Below are positions 35,952-44,022 of a stretch of DNA of 64,000 nt, piece by piece. The DNA comes from Myxococcales bacterium (lineage in GTDB: Bacteria > Myxococcota_A > Bradymonadia > UBA7976 > UBA1532). The notes under the pieces were generated by a model. That model made no database searches. It saw nothing but the letters and a program-made list of their open reading frames with translations, and had not been told where the DNA came from. Location: NCBI GenBank assembly GCA_002731825.1, contig PCCS01000001.1, positions 1 through 64,000 on the forward strand. Reading direction: 5' to 3'. Numbering within the stretch: the first letter of the stretch is position 1; each line of letters opens with the position of its first letter. The position numbers were made by a program, and so were the translations under genes.

Positions 35952-36862
35952 TTAATCCTCGACACATTCGTTATTTTATTCGACAGGCGATCAATTCCGT
36001 TGTGCGTTCGCCGCTTGTCCAATTGGTTGCCATCAGTACGACGACCGTTTCGCTGACGGTGATGTGTGTGACACTGGTTCTCGCGAGCAACTTAGACAAT
36101 TTGGCCGATCGATGGTCTAGGGGCCTCGGCATTATTTGCTTCATCGCCGATGATGTCCCGAACAAACGGCTCTCAGACTTGGCCGATGATATATCGGATT
36201 GGGCTGAGGTTGAGACAACCACTGTCTATACCAAAGAGCGTGCATTCGAGGATCTCAACAGCGTATTGGGAGACGATCGACGACTGCTCGTTGGCCTTGA
36301 AAAAAATGTTCTACCAGCGAGCCTCGAAATTGTATTGGCTCAGTCATTTAGAACACCGACGGCTCGGCAATCCCTCGTCTTAAGACTGAAACAGTTATCG
36401 GACATTGAAATTGTAGAGAAGGTTGATTTTGGCTCGGACATGATGAGCAAAATGAATCGATTGCGGGAATATCTGAAACTGGGTGGTCTCGCCATTGCGC
36501 TGTTGGTTCTATCAGCGGTTGTTTTCATCATCACCAACACTGTGCGCCTCACGCTCTATGCTCGTAAGGATGAAATAGAAGTCATGCGCCTGGTTGGCGC
36601 AAATGGCCGATTTATCCGAATTCCATTTTACCTGGAAGGGGCTTTCCAGGGCGCTGTTGGTGCCAGTGTCGCCTTGTTAATCACCAGGCTCGGTTTGAGT
36701 GCCCTGCCAATGGCGGAGTTTGTCTCAGACATTCAGTCGCAGCCACCTAAATTACAATTCATCGACTCAGGAACAGTTTTTCTTGTGGTGGTTGGAGCGG
36801 CTCTTATTGGGATTCTCGCAAGCCATCTGGCAACCAGTCGATTCCTGAGGGAAAATGACTGA
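35948..36862 (+). CDS. ftsX: Cell-division protein FtsX
   Basis: FtsX is the membrane partner of FtsE and contacts the periplasmic activator (EnvC in E. coli). The 304-residue protein has four membrane segments: one near 20-40, then an extracellular domain of about 120 residues, then three from ~180 on (IALLVLSAVVFIITNTV; GAFQGAVGASVALLI; VFLVVVGAALIGILAS). The cytoplasmic motif EVMRLVGANGRFIRIPFYLEG is conserved. Start is GTG, coupled to ftsE; the stop overlaps the next gene by 8 bases. Confidence 0.94.
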   Translation: MINPRHIRYFIRQAINSVVRSPLVQLVAISTTTVSLTVMCVTLVLASNLDNLADRWSRGLGIICFIADDVPNKRLSDLADDISDWAEVETTTVYTKERAFEDLNSVLGDDRRLLVGLEKNVLPASLEIVLAQSFRTPTARQSLVLRLKQLSDIEIVEKVDFGSDMMSKMNRLREYLKLGGLAIALLVLSAVVFIITNTVRLTLYARKDEIEVMRLVGANGRFIRIPFYLEGAFQGAVGASVALLITRLGLSALPMAEFVSDIQSQPPKLQFIDSGTVFLVVVGAALIGILASHLATSRFLREND

Positions 36863-37991
36863 TATGCGACCTAAATTCAGCGATCGTAAAGTACGAGTTA
36901 AGCGTCGTCTTGGTCTTTACCTCGTGGTCTTTATCATCGTCACAATTGTCGCTTTAGCGCGTGCACAATCGGTTGAAATTGAAGACGCACAACTGGAGTC
37001 TGAAGACCTCTTTCAAGAGGAAAACTCGATTCTTAATTCTCTGGACGCTTTTGATCGAAAAGTGTCTAACCTAGAACGTCGAAGACGTGAAATACAACTG
37101 GAGTCGGTTCGGCGAGGCGAAGAAATCAAGCGTGTTGATGAACGCATCAAACAGGTCCACGTCGACCTTACGATCTGGCATGATCGACTCAAGAAACGCT
37201 TGAGAGCACGCTCAAACTTAAATCTGGATGATGCTGTTTGGCGTCGATTAATTCTCGGCACAGGCTCTCAGAATGATTGGTTGCGCCGCCGTGGCTATCT
37301 TGCTGCAATTGTCAAAGCTGACCTTGGGCTCGTCAAGACCTATCAGGACTCAGAAGATCGCTTGCGTACATTAAAACATGTGCGCATTGGTGCCCTGGAC
37401 ACGCTTCGAGCGAACCAACAGTTACTCAATGTCACAAAGCAGGAAATTATGCGCCAACGTCAAAGGCGATTGCGTCTCCTTGACGGTTTGCGGGCCAAGC
37501 AGCGCGTTTTAAAAGATATCTTACACGAGCAAGCCTTAAAACAACGCGGCTTGGCTTTTGAATCCGTCGAAAAAGCCGGTACCATGTCCAGTCAAGAAGC
37601 GCGCTTGCCTCATCCAACCGAGGGCAGCGTCACGCGCCGTTTCGGACCATATGAGCATGCTGAATCCGGTGCGAGACTGGTGTCTAATGGCTGGACATTT
37701 GCTGCGCCGATGGATACGCCCGTTTTTGCCGTTTTCCATGGTCAAATCGCGCATGCGGGCTGGTTCACGGGATTTGGCAATTTGGTCATTATTGATCATG
37801 GTGCGGGCTATCATACGGTCTACGCACACATGCAAACCATTCATCGCAAGATCGGCGAGCGTGTTCATCGAGGGGATATGCTCGGTAAAGTCGGCGACTC
37901 TGGGTCCTTGACAGGGCCACAGCTATATTTCGAGATTCGGCTTCGCCAAAAACCTTTAGACCCATCACTTTGGCTGTTGAACAATGACTAA
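36855..37991 (+). CDS. EnvC-like murein hydrolase activator
   Basis: This 378-residue periplasmic protein has an N-terminal membrane-type signal (LYLVVFIIVTIVALARAQ), a coiled coil over ~45-235 and a C-terminal LytM/M23 domain (~255-378: VTRRFGPYEHAESGARLVSNGWTFAAP, VIIDHGAGYHTVYAHM). The metal-ligand motif HxxxD is missing (NGWTFAAP where it would be), and the second HxH is LYFE instead of LHFE. A true peptidase is therefore unlikely and an amidase activator like EnvC is more likely. Its place directly behind ftsE-ftsX fits exactly that partnership, since EnvC is the FtsX-bound activator in E. coli. Confidence 0.85.
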   Translation: MTDMRPKFSDRKVRVKRRLGLYLVVFIIVTIVALARAQSVEIEDAQLESEDLFQEENSILNSLDAFDRKVSNLERRRREIQLESVRRGEEIKRVDERIKQVHVDLTIWHDRLKKRLRARSNLNLDDAVWRRLILGTGSQNDWLRRRGYLAAIVKADLGLVKTYQDSEDRLRTLKHVRIGALDTLRANQQLLNVTKQEIMRQRQRRLRLLDGLRAKQRVLKDILHEQALKQRGLAFESVEKAGTMSSQEARLPHPTEGSVTRRFGPYEHAESGARLVSNGWTFAAPMDTPVFAVFHGQIAHAGWFTGFGNLVIIDHGAGYHTVYAHMQTIHRKIGERVHRGDMLGKVGDSGSLTGPQLYFEIRLRQKPLDPSLWLLNND

Positions 37992-38054
37992 GCGATGGCA
38001 TCGCTATCGTATTCGATCTATACAGGCGGTCGAGTCCATTTGGAGTACAGGAAA

Positions 38055-39203
38055 ATGAGCCTCATGCGAATCGCGGGATGGTTACTCATTGCAGTCTTTG
38101 GCGGTGTTGTTGCCCTCGTGGGTCAGAAATTAATTTCGAACCCCGACACTGCAGCACCTGCCGCCGGTTTGATGGCGACCCCTGACTCGACTCAAACCAG
38201 CTCTGGACCCTCCAAAACAAAGGTCTCGCCTTTGATCGGCGCGGATGAAGCCCGCGGCATTGTCTTGCAGGTCTTGGCATCGGCTGGCATTCGAACCCAG
38301 GCGATTAGACAGGGCCGGCATGCTCTGCGTGGCCCCGGTCGGAGCCAGAGCGAAACCATGCCCCTTATCAGCTTTGCTTGCTCCGCGGCGTACAGTTGCT
38401 TATCGATTATGAACAATATTGAACGACAGTTGGAACCCGTCCAATATCAATTAATTCGTTCAAAAAGCATCGATCGGCCCAACAAGCCCGTGTATCGGGC
38501 CGTGGCCAAGGGCGCCAGTCCGGTCTTAGCATTACGCGCCTCCCCGCCGAATCCGAGGTTGACGGTTGTTATATCGGATGTTGGACGCGAGCCGGCAACC
38601 CTTGATGCGATGCTGGCGCTCGATGGCGACGTCACCTATGCCGTGTCGGTGAATGAACCGTATGCGAAGGCCGTCGCCGAACGCCTTTTGGAAGCGAAAA
38701 GAGAATTTATCGCTCATCTTCCTATGGAGCCATCGATCGCCGACAAAATGGATGGCCCAGCATTTTTAACTCGGGACATGTCACTGAGCGAGGTCCAGGA
38801 GAGAACCCGAAAGTTCTTAGACTTGCTGCCGGGCGCTGTCGGTGCGGATGGTCACTTGGGTGGTGGATTTTCGAGCAGTGAAAAGCACATCGGCGCGGTA
38901 CTCGAAGTTCTAGCGGAGCGGGGTCTTTTCTTTCTCGATCAGCGGCCGATAGATTCATCGGTCTCGACAGCACGGGCAAAGGCGATGGGGGTTCGCTCAG
39001 CGGCCAAGACGCACCGTTTAGACGCATCAGGTTCTGCGGTCGAAGCCAAGCTTAGGGCGGTCGAAGTTGCTTTGGTGCTTGAAGGACATGCGGTTGTCGT
39101 TGCGGAACCATCTCCGAAGGTCCTCGCAGCACTGGGTCAATGGTTAAAGAACTTACGCAATCGAAAGATCCATTTAATTCGACTGTCGGAGACGGTCTTG
39201 TAA
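38055..39203 (+). CDS. Divergent polysaccharide deacetylase (YibQ-like)
   Basis: A 382-residue envelope protein: a membrane or signal segment (MRIAGWLLIAVFGGVVALVG), a linker, then the COG2861-type domain from ~170 with LTVVISDVGREP, VTYAVSVNEPYA, FIAHLPMEPS and a later GLFFLDQRPIDSS. E. coli yibQ also follows envC, so the order ftsE-ftsX-envC-yibQ here is a familiar cell-division neighbourhood. The catalytic role is unproven in this family. The ATG at 38055 is preferred (GGAGTACAGGAAA upstream). Confidence 0.85.
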   Translation: MSLMRIAGWLLIAVFGGVVALVGQKLISNPDTAAPAAGLMATPDSTQTSSGPSKTKVSPLIGADEARGIVLQVLASAGIRTQAIRQGRHALRGPGRSQSETMPLISFACSAAYSCLSIMNNIERQLEPVQYQLIRSKSIDRPNKPVYRAVAKGASPVLALRASPPNPRLTVVISDVGREPATLDAMLALDGDVTYAVSVNEPYAKAVAERLLEAKREFIAHLPMEPSIADKMDGPAFLTRDMSLSEVQERTRKFLDLLPGAVGADGHLGGGFSSSEKHIGAVLEVLAERGLFFLDQRPIDSSVSTARAKAMGVRSAAKTHRLDASGSAVEAKLRAVEVALVLEGHAVVVAEPSPKVLAALGQWLKNLRNRKIHLIRLSETVL

Positions 39204-39242
39204 TGTTTAAAATCCGTTTGGATTTAGGTATTCTCCGCTGAG

Positions 39243-39297
39243 GCATGCAAATAGATATTGCATGCTAGGAGAAAAGGTTGACGGGGGTATTTACCCC
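39243..39297. promoter_or_regulatory. Two palindromes upstream of the FHA gene
   Basis: GCATGCAA (39243-39250) and TTGCATGC (39258-39265) form a perfect inverted repeat with a 7-base centre. Further on, GGGGTA-TT-TACCCC (39284-39297) is a second perfect palindrome, with TTGACG (39278-39283) just before it. The first could end the deacetylase transcript or bind a regulator; the second sits where a promoter for the FHA operon is expected. Confidence 0.4.
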
Positions 39298-39327
39298 TAA
39301 TTCTTGGCGGCAACCACGGGTTGCTCA

Positions 39328-41157
39328 ATGTTTGGTTGGCTAGATATGTTACGCCTTGTCATTGAGGATGGAGAAGGAACAACTCACGTCGTTCCGCTTG
39401 CACGGGACGAGATCACTGTCGGCCGTCAGGAAGGCAATACCATTCGTCTGACCGAACGAAACGTCTCGCGTATGCATGCCCGATTTACGATCGGACAAGG
39501 CTCGGACGATGAGACGGTTCTTCTCGAAGATCTCCACAGTTATAATGGGGTTCGGGTGAATGGAGAACGCATCGTCGGTAAGTGTAGCCTGGCAGCCGAC
39601 GATTCCATCCAGATCGGAGATTACATTCTGGTGCTAGAGGCGCAAGCGGACGCGGTGGATACAGCTGTTACGGACACAGTTGTGACGCGAATCGCGGATG
39701 TCGCTCAACCTAAGGCCGTTGAATTGGGGGGCGCTGAATGTGCTCGGCTTGTGGTCGTATCCAGCAATTTGGCCGGGCAAGTTTACCATCTGACACAAAA
39801 AGAGATCTTGGTTGGGCGGCATCAACAAGATGGTAATGATGTGGCTGTAACCCACAGGTCAATTTCCCGAAATCATGCAAAGCTGATTTGGCGAGATAAT
39901 CGATTTACAGTCATCGACTTAGGGTCAGCTAATGGGATTATTGTCAACGGCCAAGCGCAGACAACGTGCAGTCTTATCAACGGTGACATTGTTGAGATGG
40001 GCCATGTAAAGTTGCGCTTTTGCGGCCCAGGCGATCCCTATGTCTTCACACCCGCTGACATCGATGACGTCATTTTGCCGCCGAGCAGTCAATTACTTCG
40101 CCATCTTGCCGTCGCGGTTATTTTAGTCGGTATGGTCTTAATCGGTTATATATTAGCGGAAGTGACTCGGGACAATCGGGACATTGCATCGGCGACGGCT
40201 CAATCTGATTCGATGCCACAGCAAGGTCAGGTGAATCTGAACAAAAAGTCTGTGAACCCGACCTTAGAGGCAGACCTACCCATTCGTATCGAGGCGCAAA
40301 CAGATCACTCAGAGACTTTAGCGGCGGGCGAACGCGCCTTGACTGCACGGGATTGGCGAACGGCCATCGAGCATTTTGAACGGATACTTCAGGCAGAGCC
40401 AGATCACAGAAAAGCGCGCGCGCTCAAAGAGCAAGCCAGCGATGGACAGCTCGATTCAGTTTCGTTCTCGAAACTGCGCCAACTGGTGACGAACGAGAAC
40501 TATGAAAAGGCATTGCGCATCGCCAATAACTTCGATCGAGACAGCGCCTATTTGCCCGATGTAACCAATATGAAGGTTGAGATCCAGCGCTTGTTTCTAG
40601 TCAAACTTGAAAAAAAAGTCGATCGCGAACTTGTTCGAGACCGATTCACGAAGGCGCGCGAGCATTTGAAAACGGCTCGGCGTTATAGTTTCGCACGGAC
40701 GTCAATTCGAAACTTGGAGAAGCGGGTCGCAAAGGCCACTGAGGCCCGCAAAGACAGTCGAGATCAGAAGCCGGGTGTCAAGAAGGCGCGCAGCAAGGAG
40801 ACGGCTCAGCGCAGACCTAAGGCACCTTCGTCTCCAAAAAAGACAGTTAAATCAGCGCCGTCCAAAAAAACGTTGGCGACTAAACCGCGGTCTTGCAGTG
40901 CTAGCGTAAAAGCAGGTCAGCGGTACAAGAATGATCCTGTCGATAGGGATCCAGTTCGTGCCAGAGAGCTGTTTATGCGAGCAGCGACCCAATGCCGGAA
41001 CGATTATCGTAAATTGCGCATTGTCTGTATGGCTCTCTTAAGCATGGGGTCAAAGAGACAAGCGCGGAGGCCCTGTGACCGGGTCACCGAATTGATCTCT
41101 GATTTAGCCAAGAGAAACCAATGGGAACGTTACCTTGAGAAAAAGGGCTTACGGTGA
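39328..41157 (+). CDS. Double FHA domain, single-pass membrane protein with TPR-like tail
   Basis: Two FHA domains occupy roughly residues 15-100 and 135-230: VGRQEGNTIRLTERNVSRMHARF, then VGRHQQDGNDVAVTHRSISRNHAKL, each with the phosphothreonine-contact SR.H core. A membrane helix follows (~256-274, LAVAVILVGMVLIGYILAE). The C-terminal half, facing the periplasm, has TPR-like helices (LTARDWRTAIEHFERILQAEPDHRKA) and a Lys-rich linker. FHA domains bind phosphothreonine, so a Ser/Thr kinase input is expected, but no kinase is in the window. The start is uncertain: ATG 39328, ATG 39346 or TTG 39304; no ribosome site decides. Overlaps the OmpA gene by 4 bases. Confidence 0.85.
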   Translation: MFGWLDMLRLVIEDGEGTTHVVPLARDEITVGRQEGNTIRLTERNVSRMHARFTIGQGSDDETVLLEDLHSYNGVRVNGERIVGKCSLAADDSIQIGDYILVLEAQADAVDTAVTDTVVTRIADVAQPKAVELGGAECARLVVVSSNLAGQVYHLTQKEILVGRHQQDGNDVAVTHRSISRNHAKLIWRDNRFTVIDLGSANGIIVNGQAQTTCSLINGDIVEMGHVKLRFCGPGDPYVFTPADIDDVILPPSSQLLRHLAVAVILVGMVLIGYILAEVTRDNRDIASATAQSDSMPQQGQVNLNKKSVNPTLEADLPIRIEAQTDHSETLAAGERALTARDWRTAIEHFERILQAEPDHRKARALKEQASDGQLDSVSFSKLRQLVTNENYEKALRIANNFDRDSAYLPDVTNMKVEIQRLFLVKLEKKVDRELVRDRFTKAREHLKTARRYSFARTSIRNLEKRVAKATEARKDSRDQKPGVKKARSKETAQRRPKAPSSPKKTVKSAPSKKTLATKPRSCSASVKAGQRYKNDPVDRDPVRARELFMRAATQCRNDYRKLRIVCMALLSMGSKRQARRPCDRVTELISDLAKRNQWERYLEKKGLR

Positions 41158-42986
41158 TGGAAAGGTCCTATCAACGCCTATCCGCGTTCGTCCTTGGTGT
41201 TGGGATTTCGGTCATCGGAATGACAGCTCTTGCTCAGGCTCAGCCCTACAATCTTGATATCCAGAATTTTCGGCCTGCGATGGACTCCCGAAGTTTGATT
41301 ACTGTCGAGCGGTCTAGACCCCTCGGCACTTTAGAACCCAGTATCGGTTTGTATACAAGCTATGCATGGCGGCCTCTGAAACAGACCATCGGTGGTCGAG
41401 AGCAGGTTCTTGTTGAACATCTTGTCACCGGCCAATTTGTTCTCACCCTGGGATTCATGAACATCTTTGAAATTGGAGGGGGATTACCAATTACGGTGCT
41501 TCGAGCCGATGGAGATGGAAGGGGTGATGAGCCTTTGCTCGCGGGGGATGGGATCGGAGACGCCCAAGCGCACGTCAAGGTTCGTATTCTCGACAGTGAA
41601 CAATTACCTGTCGGCCTTGGTCTGGCGAGTACCTTTCGATTTCCGACCGGCCAGGACAATGCGTTCGTCAGTGATAAGCCGGGTGTTGTCATTCGGCCCA
41701 AACTGATTCTCGATTGGCATTTCGGTGAACGGGTTGCCATGGCACTCAATGGTGGCATGGTTCTGCGATCATCTCGAGGCTTAGACCAACCCGTGATCGA
41801 GACCAATGATGCCGGTGACGCGATATCGGTGCCGAGAAATGACGTGATCAGGCTTGGCAATGCGGTTTCATATGGCCTTGGACTTGGATGGTCCATCACG
41901 CCTGAACGGTTGGATTTGATCGTCGAGACCTACGGACAGGTCCCCATTGATTCAGATGCCAACCAGGCTATGCCTTTGGAGTCTTTAATCGGCCTGAAGC
42001 TTTATCTCTTAGGCAATTCGTTTTTTACCTTTGGCGTGTCCCGTGGCTGGCTGGCACAGACCGGAGATCCGGATGCGCGGGGATTTGTTGGGATTGTATT
42101 CGAGCCAACGGCGGGTGATCGAGATCGCGATGGATTTAAGGATGACGAAGATGAATGTCCGTATCGGCCTGAGGATGTCGATGGATTTGAAGATCGAGAT
42201 GGCTGCCCGGATGAAGACAATGATATGGATCGAATTCCTGACATCCTGGACCAATGTCCAGATGTTCCAGAGGACAAAAACGGCTTTGAAGATGAAGATG
42301 GCTGTCCCGATGGAGCACGAGACCGAGATCGTGATGGCATAACCGATCGTCAGGATTCATGCCCTGATGAGCCCGAAGATTTGGATGGTTTCCAAGACCA
42401 AGACGGTTGCCCTGAGCTCGATAATGATAATGATGGCGTCCCAGATAAACGGGACGGCTGTCCCCTCAAGCCCGAGGATATCGATGGGTTTAAAGATGAT
42501 GACGGCTGCCCCGAGTTAGATAACGATGGCGATCGAATCCCTGATTTGAAAGATCGTTGCCCTGACCAGGCAGAAAATTACGATGGTGTGGATGATGAAG
42601 ACGGTTGCCCCGAAGCCAAGATTGTTGTCACCCGTGAAAAATTGGAGATTAACGAAAAAATTTACTTCGAGACCAATAAGGCCACCATCAAGGATGAAAG
42701 CCATGAATTACTCGATGCCATAGGAAAGACTCTGACAACATATCCGCAAATTAAGTCGATGGAAATCCAAGGCCATACAGACTCTCGCGGTGACAATACC
42801 TATAACTTAGACCTGAGTCAGCGACGAGCTGATGCCGTCAGAGATTACCTGGTTAAGGCGGGCGTTGATAGCAAACGGTTGAGCGCCCAAGGATACGGGG
42901 AATCACAACCTGTCGATGCATCTGAGAATAGAGCCGCTTGGTCTAAGAACCGACGGGTCGAATTTATCATCAAAAACAAAAAGTGA
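41154..42986 (+). CDS. OmpA-family outer-membrane protein with thrombospondin type-3 repeats
   Basis: A 610-residue envelope protein. A signal peptide ends near ALAQAQ (~29). Residues ~35-320 look like an outer-membrane beta-barrel (alternating aromatic strands, IEIGGGLPITV, LGLGLGWSITP). Residues ~322-487 carry about five thrombospondin type-3 calcium repeats (DRDRDGFKDDEDECP, then DGFEDRDGCPDEDND and so on). The C-terminus is an OmpA peptidoglycan-binding domain (IYFETNKATIKDES, MEIQGHTDSRGDNTYN, QRRADAVRDYL, NRRVEFIIKNKK). The start is GTG at 41154 in the usual stop-start overlap, or ATG at 41157. Barrel plus calcium stalk plus wall anchor is a typical deltaproteobacterial design. Confidence 0.93.
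   Translation: MMERSYQRLSAFVLGVGISVIGMTALAQAQPYNLDIQNFRPAMDSRSLITVERSRPLGTLEPSIGLYTSYAWRPLKQTIGGREQVLVEHLVTGQFVLTLGFMNIFEIGGGLPITVLRADGDGRGDEPLLAGDGIGDAQAHVKVRILDSEQLPVGLGLASTFRFPTGQDNAFVSDKPGVVIRPKLILDWHFGERVAMALNGGMVLRSSRGLDQPVIETNDAGDAISVPRNDVIRLGNAVSYGLGLGWSITPERLDLIVETYGQVPIDSDANQAMPLESLIGLKLYLLGNSFFTFGVSRGWLAQTGDPDARGFVGIVFEPTAGDRDRDGFKDDEDECPYRPEDVDGFEDRDGCPDEDNDMDRIPDILDQCPDVPEDKNGFEDEDGCPDGARDRDRDGITDRQDSCPDEPEDLDGFQDQDGCPELDNDNDGVPDKRDGCPLKPEDIDGFKDDDGCPELDNDGDRIPDLKDRCPDQAENYDGVDDEDGCPEAKIVVTREKLEINEKIYFETNKATIKDESHELLDAIGKTLTTYPQIKSMEIQGHTDSRGDNTYNLDLSQRRADAVRDYLVKAGVDSKRLSAQGYGESQPVDASENRAAWSKNRRVEFIIKNKK
42115..42615 (+). repeat. In-frame thrombospondin type-3 coding repeats
   Basis: About five imperfect copies of a ~105-bp unit encode Asp-rich calcium motifs ending in DGCP. 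The DNA units have diverged, unlike the 27-bp repeat at the left edge, so this array is old. Confidence 0.7.
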
Positions 42987-43022
42987 ATCCGAGTGGATTA
43001 TCTCAAACTGAGGGCTTAGACC

Positions 43023-43454
43023 ATGGCCAAGCAAACTAAGAAGAAGAGCCGTAAGAATAAAACTCGTCGCAGTGTCAGTCAGGCACAGCCTCCGCGGCGC
43101 CGACGAGATGGAAAAGCTGCTCTCAGGGGGATGTTGATTGGGATTGGAGTCCTGAGCGTACTTGCCTTTCTGTCATTCGTTCGAATTGGAGGAGACACAC
43201 CTATAATGCATCTCCTCAATATGTTTGAATCACCGGTGGAGTCGAGTGAAGCCCCGGTGCGGAAAACATCGACAAAACCTCAGAAGCAGACGAAGCCTAG
43301 CCCCCCAAAAAATCTCATTAAAAAATTACCCAAAGCGGCTAAGGCGAAGCCACCTAAGGTCTCAGGTAATGCTGAGCAAGCGCCTCCTTTAGAAACCCTT
43401 ACCGACTCTGACAAAGCGGGTTTAGATGAATTGATTAAGTCAAAAGGCAAATGA
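43023..43454 (+). CDS. Small basic single-pass membrane protein
   Basis: A 143-residue protein with a strongly basic N-terminus (KKKSRKNKTRR), one membrane helix (~36-53, GMLIGIGVLSVLAFLSFV) and a Pro/Lys-rich tail (KPQKQTKPSPPKNLIKKLPKAAKAKPPK). The tail resembles TonB-type proline spacers in composition but lacks a TonB C-terminal domain. It follows the OmpA gene by 36 bases and overlaps the next gene by 4. Function unknown. Confidence 0.75.
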   Translation: MAKQTKKKSRKNKTRRSVSQAQPPRRRRDGKAALRGMLIGIGVLSVLAFLSFVRIGGDTPIMHLLNMFESPVESSEAPVRKTSTKPQKQTKPSPPKNLIKKLPKAAKAKPPKVSGNAEQAPPLETLTDSDKAGLDELIKSKGK

Positions 43455-43837
43455 ATCGATTCGGAGCTTTATTTCTCGTTTTTTCGGCTTTCATGACGGC
43501 TTGGGTCGGTGCCAACAGTCTCAAATCGCGCCGAGATAAAAAGCTCGAGAAAACGGCACAATCCCTCTACACCATCTATCGATGTGGCGACAAAACGACG
43601 TCCCGTTTATCAGATTTTATAGGCATCAAGTTTCCTGATCGTAAAGCGCGCCTATTCACCAGTTCGCCGGAGTGGTTTGACCGCCGTGTGCCGTTTCGTA
43701 TCCAAATCGGCACGTCCAATGAAGCGCCTCAGTCCTTTCATTACCTAGCCGAGCCGGACTCAAAGTCGCTTACACCTATTGATGTGGCGTCCGAAAACGT
43801 CCTAAAGCTGTGTCGGCTCTGGGCTGACTCCCTGTAA
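43451..43837 (+). CDS. Small hypothetical exported protein
   Basis: A 128-residue protein with a hydrophobic N-terminus (FGALFLVFSAFMTAWVGA) that is either a signal peptide or a membrane anchor, then a compact domain (AQSLYTIYRCGDKTTSRLSDFIG). Not recognised. Overlaps the previous gene by 4 bases and ends the FHA-OmpA operon. After the stop, palindromes TTGAGCTCAA (43852-43861) and GGGATTAATCCC (43867-43878) may mark the operon end. Confidence 0.7.
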   Translation: MNRFGALFLVFSAFMTAWVGANSLKSRRDKKLEKTAQSLYTIYRCGDKTTSRLSDFIGIKFPDRKARLFTSSPEWFDRRVPFRIQIGTSNEAPQSFHYLAEPDSKSLTPIDVASENVLKLCRLWADSL

Positions 43838-44022
43838 TAGCCTCCCTTTTATTGAGCTCAATTCATGGGATTAATCCCGTCGTTTCTGCTTCATCCTGAC
43901 GCACAAAATTTACGGGCCAGCAAATGTAGGTTAATGTACGACCAATCGAAGTTTGATGCAGAGTGGCATCTTTCAGTAATCTTGCGTTGGTTAAGATGGG
44001 GCAGAAGCACGGTATTTTACAA

